Shown: positions 1 through 7,110, counted from the stretch's first letter. The stretch: 10,756 nucleotides of DNA from JAOAFX01 sp049700315 (GCA_049700315.1 JBNAVN010000070.1:1-10756), one strand, 5' to 3'. Notes: a model not told the origin generated them from the sequence alone. Numbers and translations are program-made.

Positions 1-2
1 TC

Positions 3-2081
3 TTTTTATGGTTTTTGATCTCAAATGAGAAAGTTCTTGAAGTGAGCTATACAAAAACACCGCCAATCATTGATGGGTTTATTGAAGGGGTCTGGCAAAA
101 TGGAGACTCAGCCTATGGATTTATCCAATTCCGACCAAATGAAGGTGCGTCTGCATCTGAGCCAACGATTGTTTATGTAGTCGCTGATGATGACAACTTG
201 TATTTTGCATTTAAGTGCTTTACACCGGGTAGGCAGCCGGTTGCCTCATTCAGCGGATTTGAGGACCAAATTCTCCTTTACTTAGATACATTTGATAATA
301 AAACAAATGCTTACTACTTTAACCTCTGTCTCAGTGGTTTGTATTTAGACGGTATCCTTCTTGATGATGGTAAAAATAATGATGTATCCTGGGACGGTGT
401 TTTCTATTTTAAGGCAAGGCAGTATAAAGAAAGATATGAAATTGAACTGAAGATTCCTTTTAGGGCTATTCGTTTTAAGAAGGGACTAAAAGAATGGGGT
501 ATTAATATTGCCCGTTGGTGTGTAAAGAATTACGAAATTTCATATTGGGCCCCGGTAAGGCAGAAGGATGGACTGCAGGTTTCAAAATTTGGTCGGTTAA
601 TCAATATAAATCCGAAATCCGCCGGCTACTATTTTGAGTTATATCCTGAAGGCTTTATTCGTTACGATAAAACAGAAATGCAAGAACAATTCAAACCACG
701 AGCCAGTTTGAATCTCAAATGGGACATCACATCCCAGACCACTCTAAATGCTACTATGTTTCCTGACTTTGCCCAGATTGAATCTGATCCATATACTTTA
801 AATCTTGCCTTTTATCCAATCAGACTATCTGAAAGAAGGCCATTTTTTATTGAGGGGAGTGACATCTTCAAAATGCCGAGTTTGGGACAGGGATTTTTCA
901 AGCCTCTGGAAATTTTCTATTCAAGGAGGATTGGAAAATCTTTGCCAGATGGCGAGTTGGTGCCAATGCTTGGGGGTGTTAAATTTTTAAAGAAAGAAAA
1001 AAGGTGGAATTGGGGAATGCTTGGTGCATTAACAGGCCGAATTGATACAATACCAGAGCAGGGTTTCGGAGTTCTTCGGATAAGACATTCAATTTTTAAA
1101 AACTCTGAAATTGGAATGATTTTAAGTGGTACAGTAACCAACAAAGAAAACTACAATAGTGCATTAGAAATTGATGGTGTATATCGCAAAGGACCATCGC
1201 AATTTACTTTTCAGTCAGCATTAAGTGATAGAAACGGAGAAATTGGTTGGGGAGTTTCTACTGGTGGTCTTTATCTTACTCAGAATTTTGGAGTTCAAGG
1301 CAGCTTTTTAGGAATTACGGACTTATTTGATGTAAGTGAAATTGGTTATGTTCCTTGGACAGGGATGAAAAAATTTTATATTGGCGTTGGCCCAAGACAT
1401 TTCTTCAAAACCGGTATAATAAATAACATTTTTCTTAAACCATCAACAACTTTATTAAAAGAAAGCGGAGGTTACAATTGGTCTAAAATATTTGGGTTTT
1501 CAATCGATACTCAATTGCGAAATCTCTGGGGATTTTCATTCACTATGGAGAACGGTAAAAAATTTGAGGCTGATACCAGTTATACTTATTATGGAGTCAA
1601 TACTTCAGTATCGAGTGGGCATCACCAGAAATTTCGGAGTAGCTTTGGTTGCAGCTATGCCTACTGTTATAACTACCATCAAAATTGGCTTGCTCCTCAA
1701 TTTTCAACTTGGTTTTCGGGTGCGCTTTTCCCGATTTCTCCAGTTTCAGTAAGTCTTTCTACAGATTTTATTGTAGAGTGGAATCCAGAAGGCATAATTG
1801 CCTTAATCACGCCATACGCAACACCAAGGATTGACTTTACAATTACACCAACAATGACCTTTGGTATTTTCAATGAATTTGTTTTCAATACACCGGACAC
1901 AGATTTTGAAAAGACTAAAATTTTGAGCAACCGCTTTGGCTTTCTCTTTTCCTATAACTTCAAGCCCAAGAGCTGGCTCTATATTGCCTTAAATGATTAT
2001 CGTGTTAAGAACGAGATGGATAAACTGATTTTGAAAAATCAGGTTGGTGCAATAAAGGCAAAGTATCTGATATATTTCTAA
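3..2081 (+). CDS. CBM9-like/DUF5916 outer-membrane beta-barrel protein, 5' partial
   Basis: Seen: the frame is open to the left edge; the first codons read FLWFLIS, like the end of a signal peptide, so the true start is probably outside the window (the first in-window start codon is TTG at 15). Residues counted from that TTG: an N-terminal beta-sandwich at about 18-195 resembling carbohydrate-binding family 9 (IIDGFIEGVW at 18-27, SEPTIVYVVADDDNLYFAF at 48-66, EWGINIARW at 160-168). DUF5916 hallmarks follow: FPDFAQIESDP at 249-259, SERRPFFIEG at 272-281 and FYSRRIG at 301-307, then alternating beta strands to a final Phe, as in barrels inserted by the BAM complex. About 690 residues is near the usual family length. 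Known: the family is widespread in Bacteroidota-like bacteria and its role is poorly defined; the N-terminal domain may bind a glycan or another ligand. Inferred: an outer-membrane protein facing the periplasm with its N-terminal domain. It is transcribed towards the ATPase gene downstream. Confidence 0.87.
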   Translation, partial: FLWFLISNEKVLEVSYTKTPPIIDGFIEGVWQNGDSAYGFIQFRPNEGASASEPTIVYVVADDDNLYFAFKCFTPGRQPVASFSGFEDQILLYLDTFDNKTNAYYFNLCLSGLYLDGILLDDGKNNDVSWDGVFYFKARQYKERYEIELKIPFRAIRFKKGLKEWGINIARWCVKNYEISYWAPVRQKDGLQVSKFGRLININPKSAGYYFELYPEGFIRYDKTEMQEQFKPRASLNLKWDITSQTTLNATMFPDFAQIESDPYTLNLAFYPIRLSERRPFFIEGSDIFKMPSLGQGFFKPLEIFYSRRIGKSLPDGELVPMLGGVKFLKKEKRWNWGMLGALTGRIDTIPEQGFGVLRIRHSIFKNSEIGMILSGTVTNKENYNSALEIDGVYRKGPSQFTFQSALSDRNGEIGWGVSTGGLYLTQNFGVQGSFLGITDLFDVSEIGYVPWTGMKKFYIGVGPRHFFKTGIINNIFLKPSTTLLKESGGYNWSKIFGFSIDTQLRNLWGFSFTMENGKKFEADTSYTYYGVNTSVSSGHHQKFRSSFGCSYAYCYNYHQNWLAPQFSTWFSGALFPISPVSVSLSTDFIVEWNPEGIIALITPYATPRIDFTITPTMTFGIFNEFVFNTPDTDFEKTKILSNRFGFLFSYNFKPKSWLYIALNDYRVKNEMDKLILKNQVGAIKAKYLIYF

Positions 2082-2174
2082 AAAGGCAATCGGAGGTAAC
2101 TTAGAGCAATTGAAGGCACAAAATAGAAAAGGCTGAAAAAAATCTTATCGCTGGATAAAAATTGGTATATGTAA

Positions 2175-2205
2175 AAGTATTGGAATTTGAAAAATTCCAA
2201 TACTT
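2175..2205. repeat. Perfect 14-bp inverted repeat, 3-base loop
   Basis: The left arm AAGTATTGGAATTT (2175-2188) and the right arm AAATTCCAATACTT (2192-2205) are exact reverse complements around the loop GAA. It lies 93 bases past the stop of the DUF5916 gene, in a convergent gap. No T-run directly follows it on either strand, so it is not a classical intrinsic terminator. It could stabilise a 3' end, block read-through between the convergent genes, or be a dispersed palindromic repeat. Confidence 0.8.
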
Positions 2206-2206
2206 G

Positions 2207-2226
2207 ATAATGAAATCTTTCATTAT
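2207..2226. repeat. Perfect 9-bp inverted repeat next to the 14-bp hairpin
   Basis: ATAATGAAA (2207-2215) and TTTCATTAT (2218-2226) are exact reverse complements around TC. It starts two bases after the 14-bp palindrome ends. As RNA it would fold with an 8-bp stem and a 4-base loop, though AT-rich and weak. The role is unknown; it may be part of the same element as its neighbours. Confidence 0.6.
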
Positions 2227-2240
2227 AGAAAAAAATGAGC

Positions 2241-2342
2241 ACAAGATACTCAGGGGAAGCGGTATGAAATTGGGTAACGGCGATATATCAAGGTTTGTTG
2301 GACAGCGGGGGTTTTCAGGGGGTATCCCCCTGAATATCTTGT
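2241..2342. repeat. Nested inverted repeats with two competing pairings
   Basis: The outer arms ACAAGATACTCAGGGG (2241-2256) and CCCCTGAATATCTTGT (2327-2342) pair with one mismatch in 16 across a 70-base spacer. The right arm is also part of a tight inner hairpin: TTCAGGGGG (2314-2322), loop TAT, CCCCCTGAA (2326-2334), a perfect 9-bp GC-rich stem. The two pairings exclude each other. The inner hairpin could end transcription of either convergent gene, but no T-run follows on either strand. The outer arms could instead be terminal inverted repeats of a 102-bp miniature element; no transposase and no clear target-site duplication are visible. Confidence 0.65.
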
Positions 2343-2358
2343 ATGTAAAGGAATAGAA

Positions 2359-3669
2359 TCAGAAAAACTCGGCCATCAGCCACTTCCATAAAGGCATATA
2401 GACAACAACCGCCTTATCAAATTTTTCTCTTGCTTCATATCTGTCAGTTATAACCAGCAAATTTTTACAATAAAACTCTTTGTATGCCTTTTTCAAAGCC
2501 TTTATTTCTCGTTGTTTTGTCTTCTCGTCATCAAGTCTATAAGCAACCTGTATTATTTGCTCTATTTTCAGCCCTCTCTTGACTACAAAATCTACCTCCT
2601 GTTGTTCTGGATTTTTCCAGTAAAATAATTCAAACATTGGGTCTATTGCTTGTTTTCTTTTTAATTCTAAAAAAACTATGTTTTCAAATATATACCCAAG
2701 GTCTTCACTGAATCTAAAACCAATAGCATTGGTCAGCCCGGTATCAATAACGTAACATTTACGCGGATAAGTTATCTGGCTTTTAATTGAATAAGCGAAG
2801 TGATTTACAAAGAAAAAGAAATAAGCCATCTCCAGTAAATCAAAATAGTTATCTATCACACTGGTAGATATCTGGACAATCTGGGACAGTCTTTTTGCAC
2901 TCGTTGGTTTTGAAATGTTCCCCGATAAGAAGAATGTTAATCTTTCAAATTTTTTAATTTCTTTCAGATTAAAACGTTTTATTATATCCTTATCCCTTAT
3001 TGTCTCAAAATAATTTTTGAGGATCAAAATCTTTTTTGTTAAATCGTCTTCCAGCACTACTTCGGGAAACCCGCCGTAGTATCCATATTCTTTCAGTAAT
3101 GCCTTTATAACCTCGGTATTCTCTATCAGAAAAAATTTATCTATAATTAATTTTTTGAATTTTAAAAATTCAATAAAATCAAGCGGATAGAGTTCAAAAT
3201 TGAACATCCTGCCTGTAAATAAAGAAGCAAATTTTTGTTTTGGTAAGATACTACTTGAACCGGTAATTACAAATTTTATATCTTCAAATGAATCATACAT
3301 TTTTCTCACCCATCTTTCCCAACCAAGTGCATTCTGGATTTCGTCAAGGAATAGGTATATCTTCCCTTTTGGTTTCATAAATGATTTATACTTTTTATAA
3401 ATATCAGGCAGTTCAAATTGACTTAGCATTTCATCCTCAAAGTTTAAGTAAAGTATATTTGCGGAAGGTATTTTTTTGATTAATTCTCTGATGAACAGAT
3501 AAAGCAGTTTTGTTTTGCCGCAGCGCCTGACACCGGTTATGGTGAGAATTTCTTTCCGTTCAAAAAAGGGAGTGAGTTTGTCTTTGACCGGTCGTTCAAT
3601 CAGTTCCAATTTTGCTGGTTCAAATTCGGGTTTCCACCAGGGATTCCAGAATAAAAGCGCTTCTTCCAT
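2359..3669 (-). CDS. AAA-family ATPase with C-terminal DUF4143 domain
   Basis: Seen: a P-loop ATPase in the N-terminal half, with Walker A GVRRCGKT at 46-53, Walker B IYLFLDE at 104-110, a sensor-like ITGSSS at 135-140 and a following FTGR at 151-154, then YGGFPEVV at 198-205, a usual family landmark. The C-terminal half has VIDTGL (307-312), ENIVFLELKR (329-338), FYWK (349-352) and EVDFVV (358-363), the pattern of the DUF4143 domain, which resembles a PD-(D/E)XK nuclease fold. At 436 residues it has the usual length and looks intact. The ATG is preceded by AAGAGGAG (3679-3686 on the plus strand), supporting this start. Known: these ATPases are common, often multicopy and mobile, and their cellular role is not settled. 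It stands alone, opposite in strand to every other gene here. Confidence 0.93.
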   Translation of the reverse strand: MEEALLFWNPWWKPEFEPAKLELIERPVKDKLTPFFERKEILTITGVRRCGKTKLLYLFIRELIKKIPSANILYLNFEDEMLSQFELPDIYKKYKSFMKPKGKIYLFLDEIQNALGWERWVRKMYDSFEDIKFVITGSSSILPKQKFASLFTGRMFNFELYPLDFIEFLKFKKLIIDKFFLIENTEVIKALLKEYGYYGGFPEVVLEDDLTKKILILKNYFETIRDKDIIKRFNLKEIKKFERLTFFLSGNISKPTSAKRLSQIVQISTSVIDNYFDLLEMAYFFFFVNHFAYSIKSQITYPRKCYVIDTGLTNAIGFRFSEDLGYIFENIVFLELKRKQAIDPMFELFYWKNPEQQEVDFVVKRGLKIEQIIQVAYRLDDEKTKQREIKALKKAYKEFYCKNLLVITDRYEAREKFDKAVVVYMPLWKWLMAEFF

Positions 3670-3703
3670 TTTGGTTAGCTCCTCTTAACTATAATCGGCA
3701 ATA

Positions 3704-3725
3704 ATGGTAAAGTTAACTTAACCAT
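3704..3725. promoter_or_regulatory. 22-bp near-palindrome upstream of the ATPase gene, possible operator
   Basis: The arms ATGGTAAAGTT and AACTTAACCAT match in 10 of 11 positions around a central GTTAAC, with no spacer, as expected of a site for a dimeric DNA-binding protein. It lies 35-56 bases upstream of the ATPase start codon. A possible minus-strand promoter overlaps it: TTAACT at 3711-3716, a 17-base spacer, and TATAGT at 3688-3693. The implied transcript start near 3681 would fall inside the ribosome-binding site, so this promoter is doubtful. The operator role is inferred from symmetry and position only. Confidence 0.35.
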
Positions 3726-3756
3726 ATTAGATTTTACTTAAAATTTGGCTATTGTC

Positions 3757-3790
3757 AAGTGGAGAAAAATCTAAGTCCTCTCCACTTTTT
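3757..3790 (+). terminator. Intrinsic terminator with no obvious upstream gene
   Basis: AAGTGGAGA (3757-3765) pairs perfectly with TCTCCACTT (3779-3787) around a 13-base loop, and the T-run is at 3786-3790. This is a good rho-independent terminator on the plus strand. No plus-strand gene lies between the DUF5916 gene and this point, so it may end a short transcript started upstream, act as an attenuator before the TPR gene, or stop read-through antisense to the ATPase gene. In the minus direction there is no T-run after the stem. Confidence 0.6.
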
Positions 3791-3872
3791 ATCCCTCTTT
3801 AGCAAGTAAATTGTAGGAAAATTTAATTGCATTCACACCCGAATCACAATATGTTCTTTGTAGCCAATCAAA

Positions 3873-4394
3873 TTGCCTTTTAAATATATTTTCGAAAGCG
3901 ATGGGTATAATATATTAAAAGATGCAAAACAGTTAGGGTTATCAAAATTAAAACTTATTAAGGAACTATTTTATGGTATTTTATATGGCATCCGCTATTT
4001 AATATTAGGTTCATCAAATACAAGACAAGAGAGCAATAACAATTTGATTATAAATGCTTACGAATATGTTCGGAAAGGCGATTTTAAGAAAGGATTATCT
4101 GAATTGGAAAAAGTAATACAAGAAAACCCTAATGATCCAGAACTTTTAAATAATATTGCTTGGTGTTACAGCGAGTTAGGGGTTGAAATTGACAAGGCAA
4201 TTATTTTTGCCCAAAAGGCAATAAAGCTAAATTCTAATGAGGCTACATACTGGGATACTTTGGGTTGGTGTTATCTTAAAAAAGGAGATATTACTCATGC
4301 AAAATATTACATAACCCAGGCGATTAAAATCGACCTCCATAATTCAATATTTCAAAATCATTTAAAAGAAATCGATAGGTATGCTAATGGTTGA
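3873..4394 (+). CDS. TPR-repeat protein, start uncertain, possibly 5'-degraded
   Basis: Seen: 173 codons with about three tetratricopeptide repeats: 58-87 (AYEYVRKGDFKKGLSELEKV), 91-121 (NNIAWCYSELG and FAQKAIKLN) and 124-155 (ATYWDTLGWCYLKKGDI). Residues 1-50 are not TPR; they hold a moderately hydrophobic stretch near 32-46. The only usable start is TTG at 3873. There is no in-frame ATG anywhere in the gene, an in-frame stop lies at 3861-3863, and no Shine-Dalgarno sequence precedes the TTG. Known: TPRs bind other proteins. Inferred: either a real small gene with a weak TTG start, or the surviving 3' part of a larger gene. Lying beside a decayed lspA makes the second reading plausible. Confidence 0.6.
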   Translation: MPFKYIFESDGYNILKDAKQLGLSKLKLIKELFYGILYGIRYLILGSSNTRQESNNNLIINAYEYVRKGDFKKGLSELEKVIQENPNDPELLNNIAWCYSELGVEIDKAIIFAQKAIKLNSNEATYWDTLGWCYLKKGDITHAKYYITQAIKIDLHNSIFQNHLKEIDRYANG

Positions 4395-4424
4395 CAAAGA
4401 TATAGATTCGGCTATATTCATACT

Positions 4425-4762
4425 ATGAAAGTTATTAAGAAAATACAAGCAATAAAATATTGTGTGGGTATGACAATTTTATTTGTTGTCGTTGATCAAA
4501 TTACTAAAACTATCGCCCAATACACAAATTGCAAAATGAATCTTATTGCTGGATTTGGCTCAAGATATGTTGAGAATAAAGGCCTTGCTTTATGTGGGCA
4601 TTAATATTCCTTTTAAGCGGGACAATAGGTACCCTCGTTGACCACACAGTATTCGGTTTTATCCGTGATTTTATTTGCATACCCCATTATGCAACAATAA
4701 ATTTTAGCGATGTTTATATCGTTTTGGCGTTGTGCTATTCATTGTTGAATTTTTTAGTTTAA
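4425..4762 (+). pseudogene. lspA: lspA remnant (signal peptidase II), internal deletion and frameshift
   Basis: Seen: two adjacent short frames together spell a shortened LspA. The first (ATG 4425, stop 4602-4604, 59 residues) has the first hydrophobic segment followed by VVVDQITKTIAQ and NLIAGFGSRYVENKGLAL. The second, in another frame (4592-4762, 56 residues), has ALIFLLSGTIGTLVDH, FGFIRDFI and NFSDVYIVLALCYSLL. These match, in order, the LspA motifs DQxTK, NxGaaF, GNxxDR and NxAD; the two catalytic Asp positions survive (GTLVDH, NFSD), but the usual Asn of GN, Arg of DR and Ala of NxAD are altered. Together about 115 residues against the usual 150-170: roughly 45 residues covering the middle membrane helices are missing at about 4586-4600, where the frame changes. 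No ribosome-binding site precedes the ATG. Known: LspA removes lipoprotein signal peptides at the inner membrane. Inferred: non-functional, with a working copy expected elsewhere. Confidence 0.82.
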
Positions 4763-4780
4763 ATAGAAGGCGGTCCTCAA

Positions 4781-5521
4781 ATGATAGCATGTAAAGGTCT
4801 CACAAAAATTTTTAACAAAAATAAAAAGAACGAGGTAATCGCGGTTGATAATGCTAATTTTAGTGTCCAAGACGGTGAAATCTTTGGACTTTTGGGTCCC
4901 AATGGCGCAGGGAAGACGACGACCCTAAGAATAATTGCGACTATTCTTAAACCAACATCAGGAACAGCAATCGTTGAAGGTCATAGTGTAATTAGTGAAC
5001 CAGAAAAGGCAAGAAAAAATATTGGATTTCTGACTGGAGAAACAAAACTATATGACCGACTTACGGTCCAAGAAACTTTTAGGTACTTTGGAAAATTATA
5101 CAGCGTTGATGATGCGAAACTTGAAAAGAGGATTGAGGAACTAATTGGGATATTTGAACTTGGCAACGTTGGAAATCGTAGAATAGCCGATTTATCTGAT
5201 GGTATGAGGCAAAAAGTTTCCCTGGGCAGAACTATTATACATAATCCAAAGAATTTGGTTCTTGATGAACCTTTAATCGGGCTAGATATTCTGGCAAGAA
5301 GGACAGTTACAAATTTTATAAAGGAAGCAAAGAAACGAAATTATTGTGTTATTTTTTCAACCCATGTAATGAGTGAAGCTGAAGAGTTGTGCGACCGAGT
5401 TGCGATTATCAGTAAAGGCAAGATTTTAGAAGAGGATGAAAAGGAAGAACTCAAAAGGAAATACAAAGTTACATCACTTGAAGAGGTTTTTATGCAACTT
5501 ATAAAAAGCAAAGATGAATAA
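4781..5521 (+). CDS. natA: ABC transporter ATP-binding protein, NatA-like
   Basis: Seen: a complete 246-residue ABC ATPase with Walker A GPNGAGKT (39-46), signature LSDGM (138-142, a variant of LSGGQ), RQKVSLGRTIIHNP (143-156), Walker B NLVLDEP (158-164), D-loop GLD (167-169) and switch His in STHVM (His195). The segment IGFLTGETKLYDRLT (81-95) in the Q-loop region and the C-terminal TSLEEVFMQLI (231-241) are typical of the NatA/ABC-2 exporter group. The ATG follows AGAAGG at 4765-4770. Its stop overlaps the permease start. Known: NatA of Bacillus subtilis with NatB extrudes sodium. Inferred: it powers the neighbouring permease; the substrate cannot be told from sequence, and the symbol reflects family only. 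The start lies just 18 bases past the lspA remnant, so the promoter may sit within or before that remnant. Confidence 0.93.
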   Translation: MIACKGLTKIFNKNKKNEVIAVDNANFSVQDGEIFGLLGPNGAGKTTTLRIIATILKPTSGTAIVEGHSVISEPEKARKNIGFLTGETKLYDRLTVQETFRYFGKLYSVDDAKLEKRIEELIGIFELGNVGNRRIADLSDGMRQKVSLGRTIIHNPKNLVLDEPLIGLDILARRTVTNFIKEAKKRNYCVIFSTHVMSEAEELCDRVAIISKGKILEEDEKEELKRKYKVTSLEEVFMQLIKSKDE

Positions 5522-6668
5522 AGTATTTCTTATATTTAGAAAAGAAATTTTAGAGGCGGTAAGGGATAGCCGAACCTTTTTTGTATGTGTTATCACCCCC
5601 TTTTTCTTATATCCGATTCTCTTTATGGTGATGGGCTATATTATCCAAACTGAGAAGATAAAGGAAGAAAAGTTAATCTATAAGATTGGAATTATAAATC
5701 AATCTTTCATACCAGATCTTCTCCCTTACATTGAAAGTGGTCAAAAAATTAAGATTATTACAGGTGAAAAGCCCGTATCTATGCTTACAGAAAAGAAGGT
5801 AGATGTTGTTTTGGAAGTAAAAGAGGGGAATAAGATTGTTCTATTGTATAATGGGGTGAATAAAGAATCACAAAATGCCTTAAAGCGGATTGAAAAGACA
5901 TTATCTGCATATAAGGATTCCATAGTAAAAACAAGTATCATTAAATATGGTCTGAGTGAGGACATTCTGAACCCAATTATCGTTGAAAAAGAAAATATTG
6001 CACCAGCCAAAAGGATGGGTGGTTTTATTCTCGGGGCACTCATTCCATACCTGCTTATTATCATTTCTTTTGAAGGTGCAATGCGGACAGCATTTGATAT
6101 TACGGCTGGTGAAAAAGAACGGAAGACTATCGAAACTCTATTGGTAACCAATGTAAAGAGAGGAGAAATTGTGTTTGGCAAATGCCTTGCTTCATTTGCA
6201 TTGGCACTTATAGCGGCTGCTGCCGGATTATTAGGTCTGCTCATTACGCTCCAAAGCGGTTTCTCAGTCTTTGCGACAATTGAAAAATTTTCTGCGGCAA
6301 TTCCCTGGCTATCCTGCCTTATTATCCTTCTTACAATGCTACCACTGTTATGGTTTTTTTCTTCGGTTCTTGTGGCGATTGGCAGTGCCTCAAGGTCTAT
6401 TAAACAGGCGACGACTTATGGTTCATACTGTCTAATTGCAGTGATAATGCTTGCCGTGCTTTCTCTCTTGAGAATTACTTCGCCAGAAACAACTACTTTT
6501 TTTATTCCGGTACTGAATACAGCAATTTTGCAGCAACAAGTTCTTATTGGTGAGGTTACGGCCTTGAATTTTCTTATTACTATCGGGAGCAGCATATTTT
6601 ATGCTATAATTGCTTTTTTATTTGCAATGAATAATTTTGAAAGGGAAGAAGTTCTGCTGCGGAGTTAA
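5514..6668 (+). CDS. natB: ABC-2 type permease, NatB-like
   Basis: Seen: 384 residues with one membrane segment near the N-terminus (about 21-45), a large extracytoplasmic domain (about 50-165) and five further hydrophobic segments (about 170-188, 225-247, 264-292, 304-320, 351-372). The cytoplasmic sequence ITAGEKERKTIETLL (196-210), just after the second membrane segment, is the hallmark of NatB/ABC-2 exporters, and IPVLNTAIL (331-339) is another shared motif. Its ATG overlaps the ATPase gene by 8 bases without a strong Shine-Dalgarno of its own, suggesting translational coupling. Inferred: the membrane half of an inner-membrane exporter with the NatA-like ATPase, probably with two permease copies. 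Sodium or another small substrate is possible; the symbol is by family and not by shown function. Confidence 0.91.
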   Translation: MNKVFLIFRKEILEAVRDSRTFFVCVITPFFLYPILFMVMGYIIQTEKIKEEKLIYKIGIINQSFIPDLLPYIESGQKIKIITGEKPVSMLTEKKVDVVLEVKEGNKIVLLYNGVNKESQNALKRIEKTLSAYKDSIVKTSIIKYGLSEDILNPIIVEKENIAPAKRMGGFILGALIPYLLIIISFEGAMRTAFDITAGEKERKTIETLLVTNVKRGEIVFGKCLASFALALIAAAAGLLGLLITLQSGFSVFATIEKFSAAIPWLSCLIILLTMLPLLWFFSSVLVAIGSASRSIKQATTYGSYCLIAVIMLAVLSLLRITSPETTTFFIPVLNTAILQQQVLIGEVTALNFLITIGSSIFYAIIAFLFAMNNFEREEVLLRS

Positions 6669-6670
6669 AA

Positions 6671-7000
6671 ATGATTATCTTGATAATCGTTGCAATTATC
6701 ATCATAGTTGCGATAATCTTAGCGATACTGGACCATTTTAATATTACCCACATTTTTATGAAAGGAAGACCTTCGGGTGGAATCAGTTGTGCTTTCCGCA
6801 CCCTGCAGGATGCTTTTGAATTAAATGCAAAAAAAGCGCATGAATACATAATAGAGGAGAAGGAAAAAGTAGATGTTTCTGAAAATGGAGAAAGAGATAA
6901 CGATGAAAAATTTAAAAGCACAAAGAAATTTTTCTGTTCTGATGAGGATGTAGGAGATAATGAAATCTCCTGCTCCAAAAATTCAAAGCAGAGACAATAA
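6671..7000 (+). CDS. Unrecognised small membrane protein, third gene of the ABC operon
   Basis: I do not recognise a family. Seen: 109 residues with a strongly hydrophobic N-terminal helix (about 2-20, almost all Ile, Val, Leu, Ala), then a charged tail of about 85 residues. The tail's first part (RTLQDAFELNAKKAHEYII, 43-61) looks helical; the rest is rich in Asp, Glu, Lys and Ser and probably disordered, with Cys at 40, 89 and 101. The ATG lies 2 bases after the permease stop and is preceded by GGAG (6661-6664) with a 6-base spacer, so it is very likely translated and co-transcribed. There is no signal-peptidase site; the helix would anchor it in the inner membrane. Inferred: an accessory subunit or regulator of the exporter, or an unrelated passenger. 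No terminator with a T-run is seen after it. Confidence 0.65.
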   Translation: MIILIIVAIIIIVAIILAILDHFNITHIFMKGRPSGGISCAFRTLQDAFELNAKKAHEYIIEEKEKVDVSENGERDNDEKFKSTKKFFCSDEDVGDNEISCSKNSKQRQ

Positions 7001-7032
7001 CTGATGTTTACCATATCTTACTCATTATCTGG

Positions 7033-7052
7033 ATTCCTGTTTGCACAGGAAT
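7033..7052. repeat. dRS3-like hairpin repeat
   Basis: ATTCCTGT (7033-7040), loop TTGC, ACAGGAAT (7045-7052): a perfect 8-bp stem set in the context TGGATTCC...GGAATGACA. This is the layout of the short ATTCC/GGAAT palindromic repeats (dRS3 in Neisseria, and similar dispersed elements in many environmental genomes). It starts 32 bases after the ABC operon and may help end or stabilise its transcript. Assignment to that class is by resemblance of this one copy. Confidence 0.5.
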
Positions 7053-7110
7053 GACAGAGGAGGAACTGGATACCTGCCTGTAGTGCACCTCTTTATGGGC
7101 GAAATAAGGA

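Noticed and set aside
2092..2133. GGAGGT at 2092-2097 followed by a TTG at 2109
   Set aside because: The frame ends after about 8 codons; it looks like an orphan Shine-Dalgarno-like sequence without a gene.
2264..2356. 30-codon frame (ATG 2264, stop at 2354-2356) in the convergent gap, with a G-rich sequence upstream
   Set aside because: Its codons run straight through the inner hairpin and right arm of the inverted repeats, the peptide resembles nothing I know, and length alone gives no support.
2359..3669. The AAA/DUF4143 ATPase as part of a defence island or CRISPR locus
   Set aside because: No CRISPR array, cas gene, restriction gene or toxin-antitoxin partner is visible in the window; the gene stands alone.
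4425..4604. The first lspA frame as an independent 59-residue membrane protein gene
   Set aside because: It ends in the middle of the LspA fold, has no ribosome-binding site, and its missing C-terminal half continues just downstream in another frame.
6673..6688. Inverted repeat GATTATC-TT-GATAATC at the start of the small membrane protein gene
   Set aside because: It arises within a run of Ile/Val codons in a gene with good translation signals; low-complexity coding is enough to explain it.
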